A stretch of DNA of 64,000 nucleotides from Ruminococcus sp. (GCA_017558505.1 JAFYUM010000006.1:310001-374000), one strand, 5' to 3'; numbered from the stretch's first letter, positions 54,869-62,647 are shown. Notes: generated by a model from the letters alone, not told the origin. Made by a program: numbers and translations.

Positions 54869-55093
54869 TTAATTTTCTATATCCTTGTCATCATCAATAA
54901 ATTCGAGAATATCCCCCGGCTGACAGGAAAGTGCCTTGCAGATAGCGTTGAGAGTGGAAAAGCGGATTGCGCTGACCTTGCCTGTTTTCAGCTTTGAGAG
55001 GTTTACATTGCTTACACCAACACGGTCGCTCAGCTCGTTAAGGCTGATTTTTCTGTCTGCCATTACTCTGTCAAGTCTAAGTATAATTGACAT
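54869..55093 (-). CDS. XRE-family (YozG-like) HTH regulator
   Basis: 74 residues. HTH: ISLNELSDRVGVSNVNLSKLKTGKV, then STLNAICKALSCQPGDILEF, as in YozG-type regulators. It follows the DUF2975 gene by 12 bases, an arrangement common in Firmicutes. Likely represses its own operon through the dyads at 55911 and 55998. Confidence 0.93.
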   Translation of the reverse strand: MSIILRLDRVMADRKISLNELSDRVGVSNVNLSKLKTGKVSAIRFSTLNAICKALSCQPGDILEFIDDDKDIEN

Positions 55094-55105
55094 ATTTCCC
55101 CCTCC

Positions 55106-55783
55106 TTAAAGCGTTTCATCTGATTCCTGCTGTAATTTTGCGCCGTAGCTGAAAATGTAAGAGAAGATGATAACTGCAATTACAATAAGCACCATTGTAA
55201 GATTAATAGAACCCTGTGTAATGTACGTAAGCACCGCAGGGATAAGTGAAAATGCGAAATGCTTCATAGCTTTTGTGACGCTTTCCTCAAAGGGGGACTG
55301 ACAGGTTTCCAACGCCTTTGCAAGCTTTCCTGCAAAGATAACCACAACAAGGGTAAAAGCAACATATATAGCCCCACCAAAGCACACACCTGCCAAACCA
55401 TATTTTAACAATGTGCTGTTGAGAGAATTAAATTTTGCTTCACATGTATATTTTTTAATACCGTCATTATCTGATATAGTGTCTATTAAAGAAATTTCTG
55501 TGCCGAAAATCTTGAATTGTTCATTTGTATTATCTTCATTCTCATAAAATGAAATACTGCTTGGGAGCCTGTTTGTATCAGCAGTCATTTCATAAGAAGC
55601 TGTACCCTTTGATGTGATTGCTGTGCTGTTCGTGGGGAATATGGCAAGTAAAATGATACCTCCCACAATAGCGGCAATAATACCTATAATGCAGACTATA
55701 CGCATTATAATAAGGATAATTCTGCTCACCTTGCCAAGGTTGTTGATTTTCTTTACATAGTCAATATTTTTTGTGCTGTTCAT
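55106..55783 (-). CDS. DUF2975 membrane protein
   Basis: 225 residues from ATG 55783 (GGAGG eight bases upstream); an ATG at 55858 in frame is also possible but has poor spacing. Four helices; AGKLAKALETCQSPFEESV and the terminal FSYGAKLQQESDETL are typical of DUF2975. Paired with the XRE regulator; function unknown. Confidence 0.85.
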   Translation of the reverse strand: MNSTKNIDYVKKINNLGKVSRIILIIMRIVCIIGIIAAIVGGIILLAIFPTNSTAITSKGTASYEMTADTNRLPSSISFYENEDNTNEQFKIFGTEISLIDTISDNDGIKKYTCEAKFNSLNSTLLKYGLAGVCFGGAIYVAFTLVVVIFAGKLAKALETCQSPFEESVTKAMKHFAFSLIPAVLTYITQGSINLTMVLIVIAVIIFSYIFSYGAKLQQESDETL

Positions 55784-55876
55784 AAATAAATCCTCCAATA
55801 AAATACTTGTGGAATTTTCAAGCGCTTTATATTCCAGAATTTCGGGGTTGAGTTTCATTCCCCTTTCCGTGATTAT

Positions 55877-55905
55877 ATAATACCACAAGTTTTTACGTTT
55901 GTCAA
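55877..55905 (-). promoter_or_regulatory. Promoter of the DUF2975-XRE operon
   Basis: Minus strand: TTGACA (55900-55905), 17-bp spacer ending TGG, TATTAT (55877-55882). A dyad (55911-55931) sits right upstream of the -35. Confidence 0.85.
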
Positions 55906-55910
55906 TGGAT

Positions 55911-55931
55911 ATTTAATGTTTATCATTAAAT
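55911..55931. promoter_or_regulatory. Operator-like dyad, copy 1
   Basis: ATTTAATG, five bases, CATTAAAT: a perfect 8-bp dyad abutting the -35 of the DUF2975-XRE promoter. Probable XRE binding site (inference). Confidence 0.65.
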
Positions 55932-55997
55932 ATTATATGTTTTCACAATATTGAGAGGAATTTAATAGACTGTGTTTGTGCAATTATACCGATAAAA

Positions 55998-56018
55998 ATT
56001 TAATGTTTATCGTTAAAT
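55998..56018. promoter_or_regulatory. Operator-like dyad, copy 2
   Basis: The same 21 bases as at 55911 with one change (CGTTAAAT for CATTAAAT), 87 bases away in the same orientation. Confidence 0.6.
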
Positions 56019-56087
56019 CTTGATTTGCAGACAGCAAATAATACAAAAATGGACTTGAAATTAAATGAACATTATAAAAAATACCAC

Positions 56088-56116
56088 TTGCGCATACATA
56101 AAAATAGTGATATAAT
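56088..56116 (+). promoter_or_regulatory. Promoter of the TIGR04002-type ECF S gene
   Basis: TTGCGC (56088-56093), 17-bp spacer ending TGA, TATAAT (56111-56116). The -10 is embedded in the left arm of a long inverted repeat. Confidence 0.75.
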
Positions 56117-56160
56117 TAATGCAACATTACACAAGCTATGTGCAGTGTTGCATTAATTAT
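56112..56160 (+). promoter_or_regulatory. Long inverted repeat overlapping the -10
   Basis: ATAATTAATGCAACA (56112-56126) and TGTTGCATTAATTAT (56146-56160) are perfect 15-base arms, and the interior has CACA/TGTG. It starts within the -10 and ends 14 bases before GGAGG, so it is either a repressor operator or a 5' hairpin. Confidence 0.75.
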
Positions 56161-56185
56161 GTAAGTGATATTATGGAGGTTTTTT

Positions 56186-56725
56186 ATGTCACAGGCTTTA
56201 ACTCATTCACGTAGTCTTAAAATGCGTAGAATAACTGCCGCTGGACTTTTCGCCGCACTTATCTACGTTTTTACTGCGTATCTTCATATACCTACAGGTG
56301 CAGGCTATACTCATGCAGGGGACGGACTCATATATCTGGCGGCTTGTGTACTTCCGACTCCTTATGCAATGGCAGCAGGGGCTATAGGCGGAGCAATGGC
56401 TGACGGACTTTCCGGTTATCCCGTCTGGATTCCTGCAACTGTAATAATCAAGGCGATAACAGCGGCATTTTTCAGCAATAAGACAGAGAAAATACTTACC
56501 CTGCGTAACATTCTGCCGATTATTCCATCTGCGTTGATATGTATCGCTGGATATAGTTTATACGAGGGAACTGTCATAGCAGGGGGATTTTCGGTTGCGG
56601 CTGTATCTGCCGCATTGACGCAGATACCTTCATATCTTGTACAGATCGGCACAAGTACAATTTTGTTTGTGGCAACAGCAGTTCTTTTTGACAGAATTGA
56701 TTTTAAAAAGAAAATAAAGCTATAG
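56186..56725 (+). CDS. ECF transporter S component, TIGR04002-like
   Basis: 179 residues from ATG 56186 (GGAGG upstream). Six helices; HAGDGLIYLAACVLPTPYAMAAGAIGGAMAD with SGYPVWIPATVIIKA is the pattern of the TIGR04002 family of ECF-type S components. Substrate unknown. Monocistronic; controlled by the dyad over its -10. Confidence 0.8.
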   Translation: MSQALTHSRSLKMRRITAAGLFAALIYVFTAYLHIPTGAGYTHAGDGLIYLAACVLPTPYAMAAGAIGGAMADGLSGYPVWIPATVIIKAITAAFFSNKTEKILTLRNILPIIPSALICIAGYSLYEGTVIAGGFSVAAVSAALTQIPSYLVQIGTSTILFVATAVLFDRIDFKKKIKL

Positions 56726-56803
56726 GCAAGGTGTATTGGATTATCTTGTATAGTGGCGGATATTATCTGGCTGAAATTCAGATTTTTCCGATAAGATAAA
56801 AAG

Positions 56804-56832
56804 GGGAGCGATTTCAATTTCGCTCCCTTTTC
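56804..56832. terminator. Terminator after the ECF S gene
   Basis: GGGAGCGA (56804-56811) pairs with TCGCTCCC (56820-56827), followed by TTTT; also usable by the minus-strand dockerin remnant. Confidence 0.8.
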
Positions 56833-56834
56833 GT

Positions 56835-56972
56835 TTATTCTATTCCTGCCAGTTTCTTCTGAATTGCCACAGCGTCGTCAACTGTAAGTCCGTTATTGTC
56901 GCAGTCTGCATTGATTTCGCCTAAATCTGACAATGCGTATTTATCGGGATTACCTATACCAAAAATCAGCAT
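56835..56972 (-). pseudogene. Orphan C-terminal dockerin fragment
   Basis: A 45-codon minus-strand reading frame ends in a calcium-loop half of a type I dockerin: NADCDNNGLTVDDAVAIQKK, then LAGIE and a stop. The in-frame stretch upstream (YYAMLIFGIGNPDKYALS) looks like more of the same domain but meets a TGA at 56994-56996, and no ribosome site precedes the ATG. Remnant of a lost cellulosomal gene. Confidence 0.7.
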
Positions 56973-57057
56973 AGCATAATAAATATTCAAAATTCACAAC
57001 ATGATATGGTTATCGCAGTAAAAGTTGCAGAGAAATATATTTTTATTTCAATCAAAA

Positions 57058-57080
57058 AGCACCGCCAAAATGCGGTGCTT
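57058..57080 (-). terminator. Terminator of the 55-residue gene
   Basis: AAGCACCGC (57072-57080 on the minus strand) pairs with GCGGTGCTT (57058-57066), then TTTTT on the minus strand. Confidence 0.85.
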
Positions 57081-57095
57081 CTGTTTTATCTTTTA

Positions 57096-57263
57096 TTATT
57101 CTTCGTCATCATCATCGTCATGTTTATTCTTCGATGCAATTACAGATGATACAACGGCTATAACAATAGCAAGACCTGCTACAAGTATAAGCGGTAATAC
57201 AGGAAATCTGTCTCCTGTAGCAGGTGAAACAGCTGCAAGTGTAAGAAGTGATAACATATCCAT
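57096..57263 (-). CDS. 55-residue membrane protein with PATGD motif
   Basis: ATG 57263 has GGAGG nine bases upstream, a perfect promoter and a terminator, so it is a real monocistronic gene. Short N-terminus (MDMLSLLTLAAV), then SPATGDRFPVLPLI, one helix (about 24-44) and a charged tail (SKNKHDDDDDEE). The layout is that of a bare LPxTG-like sorting signal, but the tail is acidic rather than simply basic. No family recognised. Confidence 0.75.
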   Translation of the reverse strand: MDMLSLLTLAAVSPATGDRFPVLPLILVAGLAIVIAVVSSVIASKNKHDDDDDEE

Positions 57264-57316
57264 AATTTTTGTCCTCCCATGAAGTTATTGCGTCGGGCTG
57301 TATGCCCGTGTGTTAC

Positions 57317-57345
57317 ATTATATCACATCGGGTTTATTTTGTCAA
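57317..57345 (-). promoter_or_regulatory. Promoter of the 55-residue gene
   Basis: Minus strand: TTGACA (57340-57345), 17-bp spacer ending TGA, TATAAT (57317-57322). It starts one base past the hydG stop. The leader has a CGGGC/GCCCG hairpin. Confidence 0.87.
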
Positions 57346-58785
57346 TTAAAAACGGAAATCACGCTCGCCTTTTCTGATTTTTTCAAGGTAATCAAGAGCC
57401 TTTTCACGGCGTTTTTCATCGGGAACTTTCACGATTTCACGGTCAATAAGCTCCTCACCGATTTTTCTTGTTTCGGGGCTTGCATAGTCCTGTAAATATT
57501 CCTGCAATGTCAGCAGAGCGTTTGGGTGACAGCAGTTCTGAATCTGTCCCACCTTGCAGAGTGCCATAAATCTGTCGCCTGTACGTCCCTCACGGTAGCA
57601 GGCTGTGCAGAATGATGGAATATATCCACCCTCCATAAGCCACTTTACAATCTCGTCAAGTGTACGCTGATCAGATACGTCAAACTGCTCTGTGTCGTGA
57701 GGTCTTTCCTCGTTTGCATATCCGCCTACGGACGTTCTTGAACCGCCTGAAATCTGCGATATACCAAGTTTCAGAACCTTTTTACGGCATTCTTCGCTCT
57801 CTCTTGTAGAGATAATCATACCTGTATAAGGTACAGAAATTCTGATACAAGCAATGATTTTAGCAAATGTATCGTCGTCAATACCATTATCAAACTGTGT
57901 AGGATCAATGTCGGATGCTCTTTTCAGACGGGGTACGCTGATTGTATGAGGGCCTACACCGTGAACAGCTTCAAGATGCTCTGCGTGCATGAGGAGTCCT
58001 GCAAATTCATATTTGTATTTGTCAAGTCCGAAAAGTACGCCAAGTCCGACGTCGTCAATACCGCCCTCCATGGCTCTGTCCATAGCCTCTGTGTGGTATG
58101 CGTAGTTATGCTTCGGGCCTGCGGGATGAAGCTCCTCGTAGCTTTCCTTGTGATATGTTTCCTGGAAAAGGATATAGGTGCCGATACCCGCTTCCTTAAG
58201 CTTGCGGTAGTTTTCAACGGTTGTTGCGGCAATGTTGACGTTTGCACGTCTGATAGCACCGTTCTTATGCTTGATAGAATAGATTGTCTTGATACATTCA
58301 AGAATATATTCAATTGGGTTATTTATGGGATCTTCGCCTGCTTCGATTGCAAGACGCTTGTGTCCCATATCCTGCAAAGCGATAACTTCCTTTTCAACTT
58401 CTGCCTGTGTAAGCTTTTTACGTGGAATTTCCTTGTTCTGGATATGGTATGGGCAGTATACACACTGATTTACGCAGTAATTGGAGAGGTAGAGGGGGGC
58501 GAACATAACAATTCTGTCGCCGTAGAAATTTTCTTTAATCTCTTTCGCAAGAGTATATATTTTTTCGGTCATTTCGGGAATGTCACAGGCAAGAAGGACA
58601 CTTGCGTCCCTGTGTGAAAGACCTGCACACTCAACTCCTCTGCCTGTTTTCTTCGGGCGAGCCTTTTCAAGGATTTCCTCAATAAGCTCCTTATTATTCT
58701 TGTTGGTTTCGGCATATTCAAGAGTTGCAAGTATTTCCTCATGATTGATAAATTCCTCAGCCTTTAAAGATTTCACATCATACAT
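57346..58785 (-). CDS. hydG: [FeFe]-hydrogenase maturase HydG
   Basis: 479 residues from ATG 58785, chosen because GGAGG lies eight bases upstream; ATG 58800 overlaps the previous stop. Radical SAM cluster motif CVNQCVYC (CxxxCxxC), then the C-terminal cluster site FCTACYREGRTGDRF with a CC pair 22 residues on. HydG cleaves tyrosine to give the CO and CN ligands of the H-cluster. HydE, HydF and the hydrogenase are not in the window. Confidence 0.96.
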   Translation of the reverse strand: MYDVKSLKAEEFINHEEILATLEYAETNKNNKELIEEILEKARPKKTGRGVECAGLSHRDASVLLACDIPEMTEKIYTLAKEIKENFYGDRIVMFAPLYLSNYCVNQCVYCPYHIQNKEIPRKKLTQAEVEKEVIALQDMGHKRLAIEAGEDPINNPIEYILECIKTIYSIKHKNGAIRRANVNIAATTVENYRKLKEAGIGTYILFQETYHKESYEELHPAGPKHNYAYHTEAMDRAMEGGIDDVGLGVLFGLDKYKYEFAGLLMHAEHLEAVHGVGPHTISVPRLKRASDIDPTQFDNGIDDDTFAKIIACIRISVPYTGMIISTRESEECRKKVLKLGISQISGGSRTSVGGYANEERPHDTEQFDVSDQRTLDEIVKWLMEGGYIPSFCTACYREGRTGDRFMALCKVGQIQNCCHPNALLTLQEYLQDYASPETRKIGEELIDREIVKVPDEKRREKALDYLEKIRKGERDFRF

Positions 58786-58799
58786 ATAGTATTCCTCCA

Positions 58800-59048
58800 T
58801 TACTTCTTTGAAATTGCGGCTTTTACAGATACGCCGCCTATGTGTCCGAGTTTTCCTGTAAGACAGCTTATTTTGTCGGGGGAAGCGTCAAGGGCTACGG
58901 ATATAACGGAAACTCCACGTTCTCTGTATGGTATGCCCATTCTGCCGATGATTATTTCGCTGAACTCGTGAAGCACCCTGTTGACCTCGTCAACCGCCGA
59001 CATATCGTCAATAACTATTGCCGCAACAGCTATTCTTTTTTCTTCCAT
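58800..59048 (-). CDS. TM1266-type hydrogenase-associated protein
   Basis: 82 residues, ferredoxin-like fold with the NikR/ACT-like pattern RIAVAAIVIDD, GRMGIPYRERGVSVISVAL and LTGKLGHIGGVSVKAA. Proteins of this type (TM1266 family) are consistently encoded beside hydrogenase maturases and are presumed regulators. It overlaps the hydG region by a TAATG and shares its leader. Confidence 0.85.
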   Translation of the reverse strand: MEEKRIAVAAIVIDDMSAVDEVNRVLHEFSEIIIGRMGIPYRERGVSVISVALDASPDKISCLTGKLGHIGGVSVKAAISKK

Positions 59049-59061
59049 GATCCCTCCCGAT

Positions 59062-59196
59062 AAAAAAACCTGCTGTTAGGCAACAGCAGGGCATTATTTC
59101 AGCATACAGCATTGACCGAAAGCAAATGTAAATCCGCACTCGGAAAACGATATTTCAGTGTAATGCCGATAACGGAATAAATCCCGCTGCCCGCTG
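59062..59196 (-). ncRNA. Structured attenuator-like leader of TM1266-hydG
   Basis: About 135 bases between promoter and RBS. A complete intrinsic terminator (CCTGCTGTT/AACAGCAGG, 59069-59090, then seven T) stands just before the RBS. Upstream are helices TCAGC/GCTGA (59193-59197, 59099-59103), CGGCATT/AATGCTG (59162-59168, 59107-59113), CACT/AGTG and GCGGAT/ATTTGC. CAGCGGG near the 5' end could pair with CCCTGCTG of the terminator. I do not recognise a known riboswitch class. Confidence 0.6.
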
Positions 59197-59201
59197 ATAT
59201 T

Positions 59202-59230
59202 ATTATATCACATTGTTTATTTTTTGTCAA
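59202..59230 (-). promoter_or_regulatory. Promoter of TM1266-hydG
   Basis: Minus strand: TTGACA (59225-59230), 17-bp spacer ending TGA, TATAAT (59202-59207). Confidence 0.88.
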
Positions 59231-59318
59231 TCCTTTATTTTATGCAGTAAGTGAAAAATAAAAGCAGGTAATGTATGAGCTGCGTTCTCGACGGTCTGTG
59301 ATTACTTTTCGATAGTAC

Positions 59319-59347
59319 TTGAAATTTTACAGGAAATAATATATAAT
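59319..59347 (+). promoter_or_regulatory. Promoter of the two-component system
   Basis: TTGAAA (59319-59324), 17-bp spacer, TATAAT (59342-59347). Confidence 0.78.
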
Positions 59348-59383
59348 AAAATAGAACCAATAACATTAACAGAAGGTGCAATT

Positions 59384-60067
59384 ATGATTTATATGCTTGA
59401 AGATGACAGCGGCATCAGGGACTTTGTGCTGTATGCCTTGAATAATTCCGGTCTTGAGGCGGTGGGATTTGAAATTCCCTCGGAGTTCTACGCTGCTCTT
59501 TCTGAAAAAATCCCCGATTTACTGCTCCTTGACGTTATGCTTCCAGAGGAGGACGGTATATCTATATTGAAAAGGCTTCGTGCAACTTCTGCAACACAGA
59601 AGCTTCCCATTATACTTCTGACGGCAAAGGGAACAGAATTTGATAAAGTACTGGGACTTGACAGCGGAGCAGATGACTACATATCAAAACCCTTCGGAAC
59701 GATGGAGCTTCTTTCACGTATAAAGGCACTTCTTCGTCGAACAGCAAATGTTACGACGATTTCGGAGAATATGATTTCTGCAGGCGGTCTTGTAATAAAG
59801 CCTGATAAGCACGAGGTAATGGCACAGGGAAAGAAAATTCCGCTTACCCTCAAGGAGTATGATGTGCTTTGCCTGTTTATGAAGAATAAGGGGAAAGTAT
59901 TTACTCGTGATGAGCTTCTCAATCGCATATGGGGATATGAATTTACAGGAGAAAGCCGTACTGTAGATGTTCATATACGTTCGCTCCGTTCAAAGCTTGG
60001 GGAGTGTGGAGAGCTTATTGAAACTATTCGTGGGGTAGGGTATAGGATAGGAGAGAAGAATGACTAA
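59384..60067 (+). CDS. OmpR/PhoP-family response regulator
   Basis: 227 residues. Receiver (1-120) with acidic pocket LEDD, phospho-acceptor Asp50 (LLLLDVML) and LLTAKG; OmpR winged helix (about 130-227) with LTLKEYDVLCLFM and RTVDVHIRSLRSKLG. Overlaps the kinase gene by 8 bases. Target genes unknown. Confidence 0.95.
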   Translation: MIYMLEDDSGIRDFVLYALNNSGLEAVGFEIPSEFYAALSEKIPDLLLLDVMLPEEDGISILKRLRATSATQKLPIILLTAKGTEFDKVLGLDSGADDYISKPFGTMELLSRIKALLRRTANVTTISENMISAGGLVIKPDKHEVMAQGKKIPLTLKEYDVLCLFMKNKGKVFTRDELLNRIWGYEFTGESRTVDVHIRSLRSKLGECGELIETIRGVGYRIGEKND

Positions 60068-61361
60068 AAGGATTTTTATGGGCGTATTCATAACATCTGC
60101 CTTATCAATAATTCTGACAGCGGTTGCTGTGAATATGTTGAACGATAAGGAAACAGGTGTTGTACTTGCGGTTATTGGTGTTATGATCTTACTTGTTGTC
60201 GGGATATCTTTTATCATAGCCGGTAAAATTGTTAAGCCCATAGGGAATATTGATCTTTCACAGCCCGATTTCAACAGAACATACAAGGAACTTTCACCGC
60301 TTCTTGAACGGCTCCGTAAGCAGAACGGCAGAGTAAACCGCTATATGACAGAGCTGACTGACAGCCGTGAGCAGTTCAGCATGATAACCGAAAAAATGAA
60401 TGACGGTATAGTTATAGTTGATCCGAAAACAGTTATACTTTCCTGCAATTCGGCGGCTTGTAATCTTATGGGAACCGAACATATTTCAGAGGGACAGAGT
60501 ATTTATGCTCTAAGCAATGACGAGCCGTTCAGACGTTGTATACAGGACGCTATGGGTGGTCTGCGTTCGGAGATAGTTGTAAAAACTGATATGGGCGACA
60601 GAAAGGTAATAGCAAGCCCTGCAAGTATAACGGATACACTTAACGGTGTTGTTGTGTTTATTATGGATGTAACGGAGGAACAGGCGCTTGAAAAAATGCG
60701 TCGGGAATTTACATCCAATGTTTCACATGAACTGAAAACCCCCCTTACTACCATTTACGGTATATCAGATATGCTTGCCAATGGTATGGTAAAGGCGGAG
60801 AATGTGGCTGAATTCGGCAGAAATATCCGCAGGGAGGCTGACAGGCTTATATCGCTTATAAACGATATTGTATCACTTTCAAGGCTTGATGAAAGCGATG
60901 CTCCCCGTCAATGGGAGGAGGTTGAGCTGTACGGCCTTGCAGAGGAAATAATAGGCAGACTCTCACGGACGGCGGAGGAAAAAACAGTATCCGCAATGCT
61001 TGAGGGGGAACAAGTGACGATTATGGGGGACAGAACTGTATTGAGTGAGGTGCTGTACAATCTGTGTGAAAATGCCATAAAGTATAACAGAGCGGGTGGA
61101 AGCTATATTGTCCGCATTTCACATATTCCCATGAAGGCTGTTATAACTGTGACAGATACGGGAATAGGTATACCTGATGAGCATATTGAGCGTATTTTTG
61201 AGAGGTTTTACAGAGTTGACAAAAGCCGTTCACAGAAAATAAAAGGAACGGGACTTGGATTGTCAATAGTAAAACATGGTGTAGCTTACCATAAGGGAAC
61301 TGTTCGCTGTGTAAATACCGGAGACGGAGCAGTATTTATTGTTGAACTGCCCGTGAAGTAA
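60060..61361 (+). CDS. PhoR-type sensor histidine kinase
   Basis: 433 residues. Two helices (about 4-24, 33-53) with almost no extracytoplasmic loop, a PAS domain (about 110-215), the HisKA box FTSNVSHELKTPLTTIYG, then N box CENAIKYN, and G boxes VTDTGIGIP and KGTGLGLSIVKH. Because the outer loop is only a few residues long, it likely senses a membrane or cytoplasmic cue. Partner of the preceding regulator. Confidence 0.94.
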   Translation: MTKRIFMGVFITSALSIILTAVAVNMLNDKETGVVLAVIGVMILLVVGISFIIAGKIVKPIGNIDLSQPDFNRTYKELSPLLERLRKQNGRVNRYMTELTDSREQFSMITEKMNDGIVIVDPKTVILSCNSAACNLMGTEHISEGQSIYALSNDEPFRRCIQDAMGGLRSEIVVKTDMGDRKVIASPASITDTLNGVVVFIMDVTEEQALEKMRREFTSNVSHELKTPLTTIYGISDMLANGMVKAENVAEFGRNIRREADRLISLINDIVSLSRLDESDAPRQWEEVELYGLAEEIIGRLSRTAEEKTVSAMLEGEQVTIMGDRTVLSEVLYNLCENAIKYNRAGGSYIVRISHIPMKAVITVTDTGIGIPDEHIERIFERFYRVDKSRSQKIKGTGLGLSIVKHGVAYHKGTVRCVNTGDGAVFIVELPVK

Positions 61362-61367
61362 AAAATG

Positions 61368-61400
61368 AAATCACCGCATACTGTGTGCGGTGATTTTTGC
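61368..61400 (+). terminator. Terminator of the two-component operon
   Basis: AAATCACCGCA (61368-61378) pairs with TGCGGTGATTT (61386-61396), then TT. Confidence 0.88.
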
Positions 61401-61447
61401 ATATCTGACAGGCATATTTGCATAAAATAGCCAAAAGGGGCGATTTT

Positions 61448-61735
61448 ATGATATGCAGTCTTGAAGAAATCAAGAAAAAAGAGGTCATTGACGTGAAAAC
61501 AGGAGAACGGCTGGGCTATATTGACGATGTACGTATGGATACGGAGAAATCGGAGATAATTTCCGTTGTAATTTACGGAGGATACCGATTTTTCGGGATT
61601 TTTGGCAAGGAGAATGATGTTGAACTGCCATGTAATTCTATTAAAGTAATTGGCAGCGACACAATTCTTGCTGATACGTCTACGGCAAAATATACAAAAA
61701 ATAAATTTTGTTGTTTTAAAAGTTTGTGGGGTTAG
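61448..61735 (+). CDS. YlmC/YmxH-family PRC-barrel sporulation protein
   Basis: 95 residues from ATG 61448 (AAAGGGG seven bases upstream). MICSLEEIKKKEVIDVKTGERLGYIDDV is the YlmC/YmxH PRC-barrel start, then IISVVIYGGYRFFGIFGKE and DVELPCNSIKVIGSDTILAD. Small sporulation-associated proteins of unknown mechanism. Confidence 0.88.
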   Translation: MICSLEEIKKKEVIDVKTGERLGYIDDVRMDTEKSEIISVVIYGGYRFFGIFGKENDVELPCNSIKVIGSDTILADTSTAKYTKNKFCCFKSLWG

Positions 61736-61738
61736 CTA

Positions 61739-61767
61739 TTGCCAAAAATGAGGAAATATGGTATAAT
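61739..61767 (+). promoter_or_regulatory. Promoter of rpsB
   Basis: TTGCCA (61739-61744), 17-bp spacer ending TGG, TATAAT (61762-61767). Confidence 0.8.
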
Positions 61768-61773
61768 AATTAG

Positions 61774-61870
61774 GCAATTCACACGCAGAATTTTTACGGG
61801 TCGGTGCGTCTGCGGACGTGGCACGTAAGTTAAATCCTGCGGAGGATTAAATAATAACCAATTTTAAGGA
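61774..61870 (+). ncRNA. Structured rpsB leader
   Basis: About 100 bases between promoter and AAGGAGG. CGCAGA (61784-61789) pairs with TCTGCG (61809-61814), flanked by CAC/GTG; AATCCT-GCGG-AGGATT (61833-61848) makes a second hairpin just before the RBS. It may be an S2-binding leader. I know no Firmicutes S2 leader class it clearly matches. Confidence 0.5.
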
Positions 61871-61881
61871 GGACTACCACA

Positions 61882-62631
61882 ATGGCAGTAGTTTCAATGA
61901 AGCAGCTTCTTGAAGCAGGCGTTCACTTCGGACACCAGACAAGACGCTGGAACCCCAAAATGGCACCATACATCTTCACAGAGAGAAATGGTATCTACAT
62001 CATCGACCTTCAGAAGACAGTTAAGAAGCTCGAAGAGGCTTATATGTTCGTTCGCGACATCGCAGCTGAGGGCGGCGAAGTTCTTTTCGTAGGTACAAAG
62101 AAGCAGGCTGGCGATTCCGTTAAGGAGGAGGCTACACGTGCAGGTGCTCACTACGTAAACGCAAGATGGCTCGGCGGTATGCTCACAAACTTCAAGACAA
62201 TCCAGACACGTATCAAGAGACTTGAGCAGCTCCACACAATGGAAGAAGACGGCACATTTGACCTTCTCCCCAAGAAGGAAGTTGTTAAGCTCAACCTTGA
62301 GATTGAGAAGCTTGAGAAGTTCCTCGGCGGTATCAAGACAATGAAGAAGCTCCCTGCAGCTCTCTTTATCGTAGATCCCCGCAAGGAAAAGATTGCTGTT
62401 GCTGAGGCTAAGAAGCTCAACATTCCGATCGTTGCTATCGTTGATACAAACTGCGATCCCGATGAAGTTGATTACGTTATCCCCGGTAACGATGACGCTA
62501 TCCGTGCTGTAAAGCTCATCGCTGGTACAATCGCTAACGCTGTTATCGAAGGCAGACAGGGCGACGATGCTGCTGAGGCTGTAGAGGCTCCTGCAGAGGA
62601 AGCTGTAGCTGACGAGGCAGAGGCTGAATAA
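61882..62631 (+). CDS. rpsB: 30S ribosomal protein S2
   Basis: 249 residues. [58 protein letters not shown] are diagnostic. Acidic Ala/Glu-rich tail. AAGGAGG precedes the ATG. tsf follows behind an internal terminator. Confidence 0.98.
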   Translation: MAVVSMKQLLEAGVHFGHQTRRWNPKMAPYIFTERNGIYIIDLQKTVKKLEEAYMFVRDIAAEGGEVLFVGTKKQAGDSVKEEATRAGAHYVNARWLGGMLTNFKTIQTRIKRLEQLHTMEEDGTFDLLPKKEVVKLNLEIEKLEKFLGGIKTMKKLPAALFIVDPRKEKIAVAEAKKLNIPIVAIVDTNCDPDEVDYVIPGNDDAIRAVKLIAGTIANAVIEGRQGDDAAEAVEAPAEEAVADEAEAE

Positions 62632-62647
62632 TTCAAGTAATACAATC

